DNA from: Photobacterium carnosum
Lineage (GTDB): Bacteria; Pseudomonadota; Gammaproteobacteria; Enterobacterales; Vibrionaceae
Length of the DNA: 64,000 bases
Assembly (NCBI RefSeq): GCF_002849605.1
Contig: NZ_NPIB01000003.1
Location: 1-64,000, forward strand
Direction of reading: 5' to 3'
Made by a program: the position numbers and the translations under genes
Part shown: positions 11,013 through 20,662 of the stretch, piece after piece
How positions within the stretch are numbered: position 1 is the first letter of the stretch
Layout: each line of letters starts with the position of its first letter
The notes under the pieces: model-generated
Databases searched by the model: none
Told to the model about the DNA's origin: nothing
What the model saw: only the letters and a program-made list of their open reading frames with translations

Positions 11013-13256
11013 TTATAAACCTTGAACATATTGGGCATTAGTTGATATAGGTACTAAATTATCCAGTTCAGCTTTAGCATCATCATTACCAGCAAGTAGT
11101 GCTTCAAAGTGTTTGATTAGTTCTACTTTGTCTTGTTCTTGCTTAGAACCTGCACCGATATTGGTTAAATCAACAAAGAACTCGTCAAATAAATGCGAGA
11201 AATCATTCACTGCATTAAAGTTTAAGAATTGCTCATGGTTATAAATGCTTGGGTAGCCACCTTTTTGTTTATCAACCGCAAACGAAATACCTTTCACATT
11301 AGTAATGGTTGTTGCTTTTTCACATTTCAGCATACAGCCAGCGTCAATGGCTGGTTTCTTACAGCCAACGGTTTGTTGGAAGAAACATTGGCGACTGGTC
11401 ATCATCAGAATGGGATGATAAATACTGTAACAGAGCTTAAAGTTTTCTGGACAGGTTATGTTTCTGATTTGACCACGATTAATCTCGTTAGAAATAAAGG
11501 CACCCGCACAGTTTAATTCTTCTTTTAACGTAAGAAGGGCGTGTGAGTTGGTGGTATTTAAGAACGGTCCTGCGACCCACTCGATACCCATTTCATAAGC
11601 TTTATAAGCAATACCAGTATTGTTAGTTACGATACGCTTAGGTTTCACTTGCTCAAGGATTTTGACTGATTCTAAATAATCTTTACCAATTAATACTGCC
11701 GGGAACCAAGGAATCAAACGTGGGTTTTCTTGTAATAACGTAATGTGTTTAAGACAGTTCTTTTTCAAGCTTTCAGGGAGTTTGAAGTAGATATCAGCAT
11801 CTGTTACATCAGCAAGGTGTAAATCTTTTTCATTGGCAATCAGTAACGATAGTTTAGGTGTTGATGATACTTTCTCGTGCTTAGGCAATGCAGGTACATC
11901 AACATGGTTAATTACGTTACGAGAGCCATTTAATAAGAATGCTGCTTGGTTTTTTAGATCCGTAATTTCTTTAAACGGCACCGTTAAGTTGGCGTCAAAG
12001 TTGTCAAAGTTTATTGGCGCAAGATCAAACGTCGCATTACTAAAACTACGGAAGCGTTTATCAATGGTTTCTGGCGTAATTGCAATCTCATCGGCAACGC
12101 GTAATAACGAATCAGTTTTTACTTCAAATGATGTGTTACCCGCCATAATATTAAGCGTTAACGGCGTGTTTTCTTTGGCAGTGAAAGCAAATGTTAGAGT
12201 GACTTTATCAATGTTTAAATCTTTAATCTTATCGGCTAATTCAGCACCTAATGCATTTTTTTCATTATAAAGATCTTGTTTTATATCATGGATTTGAACA
12301 ACAGAAATGGCATTGTTTTTTTCAACTGCATAATTGACACTGTTATCACGCGGGTTATCGGTAAACATTTTCTTGTTGAGATCGCCCTGTAAAAATGAGT
12401 TGGTGAAACTACGGTTAAAGACTTTATGTAAGTTGCTGTCGTCAGCTAATAACTTACCCGATTCTATGAAGTTATTGATCTGCTTACGCCATGTATCAAC
12501 CACGGTGTAAACATAATGAGCGCCTTTAATACGGCCTTCGACTTTTAACGAATCAACCCCTGCATCGACCAGTTCAGGTAAATCAAAGTAGGCTGAATTA
12601 TCTTTTAAGTTAAGTGGGAAGCGATGACCTTCAGCGGTCACTTCGTATTCGTCACGGCAAGCTTGACTACAACGACCACGGTTACCTGAGTTACCGACAC
12701 TGACTGAGCTTGAGTAACATTGACCAGAGAAGGCGATACATAGCGCGCCATGGACAAAGACTTCGGTTAATACATCATGATCATGAGCGACGGTTGTTAA
12801 TGCTTTAATCTCACCAAGGTTGAGCTCACGCGATAAGTTAACTCGTGTAGCGCCGATTTTGTGTAAGAATAAAATCTGACCTTCGTTGTGGGTTGTTAAC
12901 TGAGTAGAAGCATGGATATGTAATGATGGGAAATGTTTTTTAACAATGTTGAAGATACCCAAATCTTGTACGATGATGCCATCAATGCCACTGTTAACCA
13001 GTTTATTTAGCAAGCGTACCAAGCTAACAACCTCGTGTTCTAATATCACGACATTGAGCGTTAAGAAGACTTCACAGTTGTGCTCATGTGCCAGTCGTAA
13101 TACGCCATTTAGCTCATCATATGAAAGATTGGAGGCGCGGTTACGGGCATTGAACATATCTAAACCACAGTAGACAGCATTTGCACCAGCAACAATCGCC
13201 GCTTTAATTGCTTCTACGTCACCACCCGGTGCCAATAATTCTATTTTTCTACTCAT
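11013..13256 (-). CDS. U32-family protein, RlhA(YdcP)-like
   Basis: This 747-residue protein begins with the U32 core (IELLAPGGD, the A-G-AD/NAVY-G block, ASTQ around residue 120 and the HGALC-x-x-FSGQCY segment). A Cys cluster follows (RGRCSQACR), and there is a long C-terminal extension with further Cys residues. In this family such cysteines hold an Fe-S cluster. The closest remembered relative is E. coli RlhA, which hydroxylates 23S rRNA C2501; TrhP and UbiU/V are shorter relatives. The ATG at 13256 is chosen over a TTG at 13274 because the conserved sequence starts there. An FNR-type box lies about 97 bases upstream. The family is secure; the RNA-modification role is inferred. Confidence 0.8.
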   Translation of the reverse strand: MSRKIELLAPGGDVEAIKAAIVAGANAVYCGLDMFNARNRASNLSYDELNGVLRLAHEHNCEVFLTLNVVILEHEVVSLVRLLNKLVNSGIDGIIVQDLGIFNIVKKHFPSLHIHASTQLTTHNEGQILFLHKIGATRVNLSRELNLGEIKALTTVAHDHDVLTEVFVHGALCIAFSGQCYSSSVSVGNSGNRGRCSQACRDEYEVTAEGHRFPLNLKDNSAYFDLPELVDAGVDSLKVEGRIKGAHYVYTVVDTWRKQINNFIESGKLLADDSNLHKVFNRSFTNSFLQGDLNKKMFTDNPRDNSVNYAVEKNNAISVVQIHDIKQDLYNEKNALGAELADKIKDLNIDKVTLTFAFTAKENTPLTLNIMAGNTSFEVKTDSLLRVADEIAITPETIDKRFRSFSNATFDLAPINFDNFDANLTVPFKEITDLKNQAAFLLNGSRNVINHVDVPALPKHEKVSSTPKLSLLIANEKDLHLADVTDADIYFKLPESLKKNCLKHITLLQENPRLIPWFPAVLIGKDYLESVKILEQVKPKRIVTNNTGIAYKAYEMGIEWVAGPFLNTTNSHALLTLKEELNCAGAFISNEINRGQIRNITCPENFKLCYSIYHPILMMTSRQCFFQQTVGCKKPAIDAGCMLKCEKATTITNVKGISFAVDKQKGGYPSIYNHEQFLNFNAVNDFSHLFDEFFVDLTNIGAGSKQEQDKVELIKHFEALLAGNDDAKAELDNLVPISTNAQYVQGL

Positions 13257-13345
13257 GCGAAATAACCCACTCAATGCTTTTCTTGTAATTTTTGAGGGGG
13301 CATTCTATCTGTATCTGTGAGGTAATACCATAAAATAGGCTTTTG

Positions 13346-13359
13346 TTGATATAAATCAA
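13346..13359 (-). promoter_or_regulatory. Perfect FNR-type box
   Basis: TTGATATAAATCAA matches the FNR consensus TTGAT-N4-ATCAA exactly. It sits about 97 bases before the U32 start and about 315 before the divergent lipoprotein gene. Apart from this site, the 416-base interval 13257-13672 is AT-rich and shows no gene. Confidence 0.6.
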
Positions 13360-13672
13360 TCAAAGAAATATAAATATATGCATGCAAATCTAGATGAGAT
13401 GGTCGTTATAACGTTGCATTACAATTGTGAGTGACTACAGTAACATCAAGGTTACTTATAGCGGGCGAATTACAACATATGGGTGTCCAATCATCTTTGT
13501 TCTATGCTTTTTATCATAATTTTATGATTTTCTTATTGATGCATAAAAATAATAATTATTGTGATGAAGTACACGATTATAGCTATCATTAATTCGTAGG
13601 CATTTATTTTATAAGAGGAAATGGATAAGGTGCTTGGTAATAAGCATGATAAATATAAAGATGGAGTTTTAT

Positions 13673-14056
13673 GTGAAAAAGGTATTTATTATTATATCAT
13701 TAATTTTTCTTTATGGGTGCAGTGATGCTCCAAGTACCTCTGTAATTAAAAATGAAATTGAACAAGGGTTACAAGAATCTAAGTTCTCAAATATTCTTGA
13801 GTTTCAAAACATTAAAAAAGTAAATGGTTTTGAAGAAAGTAATAAGATATATATTGCTGATATTACTTATGATATTCATTTTCTAAAGGGATTAAATGAA
13901 ATTAAACAAGAGAGTAAAGGTAATTCTCTAATGTCTTCCTTTGGAACAATGGCTCTTTCTATGCAATATGGTAATTTTAAGGCTGGAGATATACAGCCTC
14001 AAGAACTAAAGTTAACAATGATTAAAACTGAACAGGGATGGAAAATAAAAAGCTAG
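13673..14056 (+). CDS. Small lipoprotein of unknown function
   Basis: GTG at 13673 is preceded by GGAG six bases upstream, which decides the start over in-frame ATGs at 13646 and 13661. The 127-residue product opens with two lysines, a hydrophobic stretch and a lipobox ending in Leu-Tyr-Gly-Cys, so it should be lipidated and membrane-anchored. The mature part is a small mixed alpha/beta chain with no motif I recognise. The gene stands alone and is more AT-rich than its neighbours. Confidence 0.7.
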   Translation: MKKVFIIISLIFLYGCSDAPSTSVIKNEIEQGLQESKFSNILEFQNIKKVNGFEESNKIYIADITYDIHFLKGLNEIKQESKGNSLMSSFGTMALSMQYGNFKAGDIQPQELKLTMIKTEQGWKIKS

Positions 14057-14068
14057 GGTTTTAAATAA

Positions 14069-14101
14069 ATTGTTGAAATAACCTCAGGCTATTTCAACAA
14101 T
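14069..14101. terminator. Strong hairpin between converging genes
   Basis: A perfect 12-base stem (ATTGTTGAAATA / TATTTCAACAAT) with a 9-base loop lies between the lipoprotein gene and the leftward TPM operon. It can serve both directions. Confidence 0.75.
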
Positions 14102-14129
14102 TAATATTAGTGGTTAATTGTTTCACACG

Positions 14130-14753
14130 TTAATCAATAACGACTAAACAATTCGGTAATTCATTTTTTTCTTCCGTGTACGGTAGGGCGTTAGTTAATA
14201 ATTTACCAGATTGCTGTAAACACTGAATAAAGCCTTCAAACGTTTTTCCTGCTTTAACATCTTTGGTGAAATCTCGGACTATGCTTTGCCATGCTTCATC
14301 ACTGATACAATCATTAATGCCATAATCTGTTAAAATTTCAACATAATGCTCAGCTTCGCAAACAAAGATCATTACCCCTAAATGCTGTTTAGTACGATGA
14401 ACACCATTGGTTAAAAACTGCTCACGAGCAACCAGACTTGCACGGCGATGTTTAACTACTTTTGGTAATAAACGATACTTAATAGCTGGAATACGAAAGA
14501 TCAATGTAAGAACAACAAAAGCAGCTAATTGCACTAATAGAATATCCGTTAGCTCTAACCATAATGGAGTAATGATTAACAGTGCAGGAACAAATAGCGC
14601 AATAATGGCCGCCCATAAGGTTGGGACAAAGTAATAGTCATCAGCCTTTGTTGCCATTATGGTAATTAACTCGGCATCGGTGGTTTTTTCCATATCACTG
14701 ATGGTTTGGCTAATTGTTTGTAGTTGTTCATTTGTAAATAATTTCATTACCAT
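14130..14753 (-). CDS. TPM-domain membrane protein (short, no signal peptide)
   Basis: This 207-residue protein has an N-terminal helix with T-T-DAELI (TPM-like), two membrane segments (about 46-85) and a C-terminal half resembling TPM proteins (GVMIFV, YVEILTDYGI). It is the last gene of a LemA-TPM-TPM operon and overlaps the gene before it by 7 bases, implying translational coupling. TPM/YgcG proteins accompany LemA in many bacteria; the biochemical role in the cell envelope is not established. The ATG two codons in (14747) is an equally possible start. Confidence 0.75.
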   Translation of the reverse strand: MVMKLFTNEQLQTISQTISDMEKTTDAELITIMATKADDYYFVPTLWAAIIALFVPALLIITPLWLELTDILLVQLAAFVVLTLIFRIPAIKYRLLPKVVKHRRASLVAREQFLTNGVHRTKQHLGVMIFVCEAEHYVEILTDYGINDCISDEAWQSIVRDFTKDVKAGKTFEGFIQCLQQSGKLLTNALPYTEEKNELPNCLVVID

Positions 14754-15478
14754 CCTCCTGATGCACCGCCGCCGCCAAAGCCACCGCCGCCACCACTAAA
14801 ACCACCACCGCTGCCGCCACTACTACCTCCTCCGAAACCACCGCCAAAGCCACCACTGGTGAAAACATCACCATTGCGGCCATAATAGGTTGAACGGTTG
14901 CGACGACGACGGCTAAAGGCAACAATTTGAATGATCACTACAAGTAAAATAAACAAATAGAAATCGTAGGGTGGTTTATCTTCTGTCGCAACAGGTTTGT
15001 ATTCACCATGGATAGCAGCAATGATTGCAGTTACACCATTATCGATTCCCGTTGCGAACTTACCGGCCTTAAAAGCGGGTTTAATGTGATTATTAATAAT
15101 GTTAATTGCAATCGCATCAGGTAATGCACCTTCTAAGCCATAACCGACTTCGATACGCATCTTTTTGTCATTTTTAGCGATAATTAACAATACGCCATTG
15201 TCATGTTGCTTCTGTCCAATCCCCCAAGCACGACCGAGTTGATAGCCATAATCGGCAATTGGAATGCCATTGGTTGAAGGTACGGTGACTACCACCACTT
15301 GGTTGGACGATGATTTTTCTTCTGCGGCAAGCGTTTGTTCAAGCTGTTGAGTTTGAGCTTGATTCAGTATATGAGCGTCGTCGACCACTCTCCCTGTTAA
15401 TACAGGGAAAGTGATTGCAGCCAATGCACTCTGGCTGATAAACAACAAAAGCCCACAGATAAGTAGGACTTTTTTCAT
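14747..15478 (-). CDS. TPM-domain protein, YgcG-like, glycine/serine-rich tail
   Basis: A signal peptide (residues 1-20, ending ALA-A) is followed by a TPM domain at about 25-160 with VVDDAHIL, the NQVVVVTV strand, and a DNGVLLIIAKND-KKMRIEVGYGLEG core. One membrane helix lies at about 170-188, then a basic patch and a low-complexity Gly/Ser tail of about 40 residues ending GGW. This is the classic YgcG layout. It abuts the LemA gene with no gap and overlaps the next TPM gene. The membrane-anchored domain faces the periplasm. Confidence 0.88.
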   Translation of the reverse strand: MKKVLLICGLLLFISQSALAAITFPVLTGRVVDDAHILNQAQTQQLEQTLAAEEKSSSNQVVVVTVPSTNGIPIADYGYQLGRAWGIGQKQHDNGVLLIIAKNDKKMRIEVGYGLEGALPDAIAINIINNHIKPAFKAGKFATGIDNGVTAIIAAIHGEYKPVATEDKPPYDFYLFILLVVIIQIVAFSRRRRNRSTYYGRNGDVFTSGGFGGGFGGGSSGGSGGGFSGGGGGFGGGGASGGW

Positions 15479-16078
15479 TTAGAATTCAACCTTAGGCGCA
15501 ACATCAGCGTTAAGTGTTGTTGCTGTGAAGTTAGGTTTGATTTTTAGATCGCTGTACATTGCCCAGTGCCATAAACGACCAGGGAAAGTGCGAATTTCAA
15601 TATTAAAGGCTTTCACTGCATTGATGTAATCACGACGTGCAACAGCGATACGATTCTCTGTACCTTCTAGCTGTGCTTGAAGTGCGATAAATTGTTGGTT
15701 AGCTTTTAGATCAGGATAGCGTTCTGATACAACCATTAATCGAGATAACGCACTGCTTAGTTGACCTTGAGCGGCTTCGAATTTCTTAAAGGCTTGTGGG
15801 TTATTTAATGTTTCCGGCGTGACTTGCATCGATGAAACTTTAGCGCGAGCTTCTGTCACTGCGGTTAAGGTATCTTTTTCGTGAGCAGCATAACCTTTAA
15901 CGGTTGCAACTAAATTGGGAATTAAATCTGCACGACGCTGATAGTTATTTTGCACTTGTGCCCAATCAGCATTAGCTTGTTCATCAAGGGTCGGGATGGT
16001 ATTGATGCCACAGCCTGTTAGTTGTGTTAGCAGTAACACGATAAACAGATATTTGATTGATTTGAGATATTTCACCAT
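15479..16078 (-). CDS. LemA family lipoprotein
   Basis: ATG at 16078 has AGAAGGA at ideal spacing and gives a signal sequence ending in a lipobox (LTGC). The 199-residue product carries the LemA signature: W-x-x-V-x-N-x-Y-x-R-R-x-DLIPNLV near residue 45, a long helical bundle, an N-x-R-I-A-V-A-R-x-x-Y-I segment and F-P-G-x-L-W near the end. It is first in the operon with the two TPM genes. LemA-type proteins are envelope-associated; their exact function is unclear. Confidence 0.9.
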   Translation of the reverse strand: MVKYLKSIKYLFIVLLLTQLTGCGINTIPTLDEQANADWAQVQNNYQRRADLIPNLVATVKGYAAHEKDTLTAVTEARAKVSSMQVTPETLNNPQAFKKFEAAQGQLSSALSRLMVVSERYPDLKANQQFIALQAQLEGTENRIAVARRDYINAVKAFNIEIRTFPGRLWHWAMYSDLKIKPNFTATTLNADVAPKVEF

Positions 16079-16272
16079 AAGATTCCTTCTATTATGCTTT
16101 AAAGGGTTATTATTGCTCAAGTAAAGCATACATTGCACCATTATTGGTAAATGATCTTTGATAATTATGACAAATTAACGGTTAGTGGTATTTATTTATA
16201 TGATCTTGGTGGAAAGAGAGAGCGGTTAGGTGGGTAAAATACTTAATGGAAATGAGTGTTAGATTAATAATA

Positions 16273-16302
16273 ACCCATGCTAATCATTCATCTAGCATGG
16301 GT
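16273..16302 (-). terminator. Terminator of the leftward deacylase/YfcC operon
   Basis: ACCCATGCTA/TAGCATGGGT arms with a 10-base loop lie just past the stop at 16328 and are followed on the minus strand by a T-rich run. Confidence 0.7.
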
Positions 16303-16327
16303 ATTGTGATGGCGTAGAACTTAATGG

Positions 16328-17353
16328 TTAATCGTGAATAAGACGTACAATTAACGCCCCTGCGTCACGTAAAGCATCCGTATTATGGCTTAATACGATG
16401 CCATCACGAGGAGCGGTATAACGTTTAATTTCATTACCAAACAGATCATATTGCGTTGCGATAATATCGCCCTTGCTTACAGTCGCTAGCATCTCAACAT
16501 TTGCGAGTGTTATTCCGCCAACATCAGCCTGAATAGAGGTCACATTATTAGCTTCTATTGTGCAAGGTGGTATGGTTGCTGCTGTTAACTGGTGTTGATT
16601 TTTAATAATTTGCATAACCCCCATAACAGCACGATTAATTAACGTTGGTTGAGTAATCTTGCCACTACCCACTTCAACAGTAATCGCGCTAACGCCATGT
16701 TGATTCCAAACAGTTTCTAATACACCGTGATCGCCAGGATCATTTAAGATTGCATCTGGTATCATTAATCGTGCCATCGCCAGTGCTGATTCAATCCGGA
16801 AATCAGCAAACACATACAATGGGTAACAGGTTCCCGTGGTTTGAGTGTGGAGATCTATCGCAATATCGGCATTTGGTAATAATAAATGCTGCCACAATTG
16901 AGCAAGGTAACGTTCAGCGGCATTACCTTGATTGTTACCGGGGAAATAGCGATTAAGATTCACGGTAGACAAATCTTGATCAGCACCATGAAAATCACGA
17001 TGGTGATGAACAATACCCGATAGATTAATCGCTGGAACAATTATCACGCTGCCACAAATGTCAGTATGTTGTAGCTGACGAGCCAGTTGTTGTGCGGTTA
17101 AAATACCATTGAGTTCATCCCCATGAATGCCTGCGGTGATCATTACTTTTTTACCCGCTTGCTGGCCTTTAAATATCCATATGGGTAAATGTTGATCTTG
17201 ATTTAATGCATTAGTTGCAACGTTGAACCAAAACTGATGCTGCCCAATAGCGAGATCGTCAACATTTAATGCTGAAATCACCGCAATATTATTAATAATG
17301 TCACCCGTGAGTTGGGTCGTTATTATATTGGTATTGATATTGATATTGATCAT
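16328..17353 (-). CDS. AstE/AspA-like zinc deacylase (M14-like)
   Basis: The 341-residue protein belongs to the succinylglutamate desuccinylase/aspartoacylase family. Zinc ligands are visible as H77 and E80 (GIHGDE) and H169 (DLHT), with the likely catalytic glutamate at E227 (TVEVG). The C-terminal beta domain fits this family. It should hydrolyse an N-acyl amino acid or related amide in the cytoplasm. The gene lies four bases after the YfcC carrier, so transporter and hydrolase very likely handle the same substrate. That substrate is unknown, and this is not the arginine-succinyl pathway AstE because no ast genes are nearby. Confidence 0.85.
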   Translation of the reverse strand: MINININTNIITTQLTGDIINNIAVISALNVDDLAIGQHQFWFNVATNALNQDQHLPIWIFKGQQAGKKVMITAGIHGDELNGILTAQQLARQLQHTDICGSVIIVPAINLSGIVHHHRDFHGADQDLSTVNLNRYFPGNNQGNAAERYLAQLWQHLLLPNADIAIDLHTQTTGTCYPLYVFADFRIESALAMARLMIPDAILNDPGDHGVLETVWNQHGVSAITVEVGSGKITQPTLINRAVMGVMQIIKNQHQLTAATIPPCTIEANNVTSIQADVGGITLANVEMLATVSKGDIIATQYDLFGNEIKRYTAPRDGIVLSHNTDALRDAGALIVRLIHD

Positions 17354-17357
17354 ATGA

Positions 17358-18887
17358 TTAATTAAATCCAGCTAAGTGAGCACAAACAACCGTCACACTT
17401 GAAGTAACGAACAATAGCAACATAAAGCGCCAGCTAAAACGGATCCAATCACCCCAATCAATACGACATACCCCTAATGTTCCCATTAATGATGCTGATG
17501 TTGGTACCACGATATTGGTAAAACCATCACCTAACTGGAACGCCAGTACGGTTACTTGACGAGAAACACCAGCAATATCACCTAAGGGGGCGAGTAATGG
17601 CATTGTAAGTGCAGCTTGACCTGATCCTGATGTTACAAAGAAATTAAACACAGATTGGAATAGATACATGATCCATACTGCTGCTACATCAGGAATACCA
17701 CTGATTGCGCCACCCGCACTGTTTAAAATGCTATTGAGTACGCTGGGTTCATCGGCTGAGCCATCACCAAGAATGATTAATACGCCTTTAGCACAACCAA
17801 CAAGTAGAGCAGGGGCAAGCATGACAACAGCACCTTCTTTAAATGAGGTTGCGATATTATTTAATTTCATATTATTAAGTTTAAAGATAACACCAATAAT
17901 ACCGGCAATAAAACCCATAGTGAAAAATTGAGATGCAATTTCAGGAATATACCATGCGTGTGCCACAACGCCCCATACCACCCAACCGGTTGTGATTGCT
18001 ACTGTTGCGATGACTAAGGTATAACCAATATTCCATTGTGATGATTGAACTTCTGCTGTTTTTTCACGTAAAAATTGATCAGTTTTAAAACTATAAGATA
18101 ATTCTGGATTACGTTTGATTTTCGCTGCATAACGCATGGTAAAGATAATACCCATCAAGGTAAAACCTACCCATAGTGGAAGGCGAACTTCCATACCAGA
18201 AAGTACGGGCACTCCAGCAATACCTTGTGCGATAGCGACAGAGAAAGGGTTCATCCATGATGATGCAAAACCGACTTGAGTGGCGACATAAGTGACCATT
18301 ACCGTGGTGATGCCATCGTAACCAAGGCGCAGCATCAAGGGTGCAATAATGATGGCAAAGGCAATCGCTTCTTCACCCATACCAAAAACAGCACCGCCCA
18401 ATGAAAACAAGACAAATAAAGCAGGAATGAATAAAAAGTCATTGCCTTTTGTTTTATGGATCAGCGCCAGAATACCAGCATCGATGGCACCAGTACGCAT
18501 GACAACACCAAAAGCGCCACCAATGACGAGCATGAACATAATCACGCCAATGGCTGAGCCCCATTTATCACCAGAAACTAAGCCTTCGAACATAAAGTTC
18601 ATTAAGCCAATACCGCCTCCAGCACTAAAAAATCCAACGGTGTTATATATTTTTTCACCATTAGCATCAATAGCATATTTAAAAGAAGCCGGATCAATAA
18701 CGGCACGTGTTTTTTCTACACCATCAGCAATAAAGCTTACTGCATGTTGAGTAAAACTGCCTGCTGGAATGAGATAAGTGAGGATAGTTGCTAATACGCC
18801 AACGATAAAAATGATGATTAATGTGTCAGGTATTTGCCATGATTTTTCAGCATCAGGTGCTTTAGGATGATCGATTGAATTGTGCAA
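17358..18887 (-). CDS. YfcC-family membrane carrier (first of two)
   Basis: The 509-residue polytopic protein begins after a short cytoplasmic tail with IPDTL-II and IPAGSF, typical of the YfcC/DcuC-like carriers. Other family features are RTGAIDAGI, the GGAVFGMGEEA-AF motif, WMNPFSVAIAQGIAG and a C-terminal SGSGQAALTMPLLAPLGD-GV segment. About 12 membrane spans are expected. The start is TTG, with a weak ribosome site. It is co-transcribed with the deacylase gene, which suggests uptake of an acylated amino acid or dipeptide-like anion. The substrate is inferred only. Confidence 0.85.
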   Translation of the reverse strand: MHNSIDHPKAPDAEKSWQIPDTLIIIFIVGVLATILTYLIPAGSFTQHAVSFIADGVEKTRAVIDPASFKYAIDANGEKIYNTVGFFSAGGGIGLMNFMFEGLVSGDKWGSAIGVIMFMLVIGGAFGVVMRTGAIDAGILALIHKTKGNDFLFIPALFVLFSLGGAVFGMGEEAIAFAIIIAPLMLRLGYDGITTVMVTYVATQVGFASSWMNPFSVAIAQGIAGVPVLSGMEVRLPLWVGFTLMGIIFTMRYAAKIKRNPELSYSFKTDQFLREKTAEVQSSQWNIGYTLVIATVAITTGWVVWGVVAHAWYIPEIASQFFTMGFIAGIIGVIFKLNNMKLNNIATSFKEGAVVMLAPALLVGCAKGVLIILGDGSADEPSVLNSILNSAGGAISGIPDVAAVWIMYLFQSVFNFFVTSGSGQAALTMPLLAPLGDIAGVSRQVTVLAFQLGDGFTNIVVPTSASLMGTLGVCRIDWGDWIRFSWRFMLLLFVTSSVTVVCAHLAGFN

Positions 18888-18902
18888 AATATAATTCGCT
18901 AT

Positions 18903-18955
18903 AAATTGATAATGTATGCATAAAATATCAATTATTATGCGTTATTTATCAATTT
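18903..18955. promoter_or_regulatory. Nested inverted repeats upstream of the YfcC/deacylase operon
   Basis: Outer arms AAATTGATAA (18903-18912) and TTATCAATTT (18946-18955) enclose inner arms GCATAA (18918) and TTATGC (18935). The position, 16-68 bases before the start codon, suits an operator. The remainder to 19304 is very AT-rich with only a GCTATACCA/TGGTATAGC hairpin near 19248-19271, possibly the end of the HD-GYP transcript. Confidence 0.4.
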
Positions 18956-19304
18956 CATCTTCTTGTCGTTACCATAAGTAATATTACATTTCATATCGTA
19001 TAGGTGAATATTTATTGGCTGTAGGAATAATACAAAGTTTTAATGAGTTATTTTTTATAAATATGTATTCGTTATTCTGTTTTTTATTATTTTTATCAAT
19101 TTTACCTCGTTAATTTTAGCTCGAAATCACAAATTTAATTTCGTATTCTCGGCTAAATATTATGATTATTAATGAAAATAAGGAAAAATTAGCGATAACA
19201 GGCTTTTAATATTTTGGTGATGCTGCTTTAATCTGGTATTAGCAAGCAGCTATACCATTAGATGGTATAGCATTAAATAAGGATAAAATTGTTATTTTCA
19301 AGTG

Positions 19305-20420
19305 CTATACGGGTAGTTCTTCTTCAATAACATCAGGATAACGGCTTTGAATCAATGTCACTTTATCGAGAGAATGCAAAATGGCATCAATACAAAGAGG
19401 ATCAAACAGTGTTCCTGATCCATTGATTAAATACAGTTCAACATCTTCTATTGACCACGGTTGTTTATAAGGCCGATGGCTTAATAGCGCATCAATAACA
19501 TCTGCAACTGTCACAATACGCGCTTCTAATGGGATCTCGATGCCTTCTAGTTTATCGGGGTAACCATTACCATCGTAACGCTCATGATGATGCCGAATAA
19601 TATTAAGAATAATATTGAGCTCTTGATGATTATCGTATTTAAAGGTGGTGAGTATATTTGATAGAAGTTGACACCCTAATTCTGGGTGTTGATTCATAAC
19701 TGCTCTTTCTTCATCAGTATATATTTCTGTTGAATATAATATTTCTTCTGGAATTAAAGATTTCCCCACATCGTGCATGTCAGAAAAATGATAAACCGAA
19801 TCAACAAAATCACCATTACATTTGCCTTTTTTAACCAAGTAAAGCCCAATTAAACGACTATACTCAGCAACTCTTTTTAAATGATTTTGAGTTTCAGGAT
19901 CTTTATGATGACTTAATAACAAAACGGTTTTAACAATAGAATGAAATGCTTTTTTATTATTGAAATCATCAGTGATTAGTAAGGTAATTAGAATCGAAAA
20001 AGTAGTGAAATAATCAACTTTATCACTAAAGAAATCTTTTATTTTAGCATTGATAAATAACACCCCAATAAAGGTATCGTTAGTATAAATTGGGCATGCC
20101 ATACTTGAAATACAGTGGCTTTGTAATAATCGTAAATGAATTTTTTTTACCGACGATTGATGAGACAACATGTTATCAATAATATTCAGTTCTAACGATG
20201 AACGCATTTTACTTAAGCGCGGTGATTGAGCGATAGAGGCAATAAAAGTGGGAAAGTTATCGCCATAATCAGGGCTACGATAGACTGAATATAGATTATC
20301 GTGATCGTCCATACGTGTAACTGCAATACCTATAATTTCAGGGTGAATTTTTTGAACGGAAGAAGTAAAGAGGTCTAGCCGTTCATTGAGTGAACGTTTA
20401 GTATTGAGAAATGAATACAT
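19305..20420 (-). CDS. GAF-like/HD-GYP cyclic-di-GMP phosphodiesterase
   Basis: Residues 1-150 look like a GAF sensor domain and about 160-355 are an HD-GYP domain. The metal site is intact: the HD pair at about 216-217 (MHDVGK) and the [11 protein letters not shown] signature at about 278-288, with the later ADVIDAL-SHRPYK segment. Such enzymes hydrolyse c-di-GMP and lower biofilm formation, a possible functional link to the giant adhesin, though no physical linkage is seen. There is no signal peptide or membrane span, so it is cytoplasmic. ATG at 20420 is chosen over the TTG just before it. Confidence 0.9.
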   Translation of the reverse strand: MYSFLNTKRSLNERLDLFTSSVQKIHPEIIGIAVTRMDDHDNLYSVYRSPDYGDNFPTFIASIAQSPRLSKMRSSLELNIIDNMLSHQSSVKKIHLRLLQSHCISSMACPIYTNDTFIGVLFINAKIKDFFSDKVDYFTTFSILITLLITDDFNNKKAFHSIVKTVLLLSHHKDPETQNHLKRVAEYSRLIGLYLVKKGKCNGDFVDSVYHFSDMHDVGKSLIPEEILYSTEIYTDEERAVMNQHPELGCQLLSNILTTFKYDNHQELNIILNIIRHHHERYDGNGYPDKLEGIEIPLEARIVTVADVIDALLSHRPYKQPWSIEDVELYLINGSGTLFDPLCIDAILHSLDKVTLIQSRYPDVIEEELPV

Positions 20421-20662
20421 CAATAAGTCCTTTTATGATCATATGCATGTTGATTTATATTTGATCAAAGAACGTAACTTGTATAGTGATTTGTTTGTTT
20501 TTGGTGTCAATATTTGTAGGTAATGTTAAAATTTTTGATATGTATTGTGGATTTTATTTTTGATGTATTTATCAAAAACGGCAGTTCAAATATAATGAAG
20601 ACGAATTAAGATATTGAGTCGCCTTCATTATCATAATCTTATAAAGGTATTAATAGTTATTA

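Noticed and set aside
13460..13491. Solo end of the MITE-like repeat (ATGGGTGTCC)
   Set aside because: Only ten terminal bases match and no core or left end is present; chance match likely.
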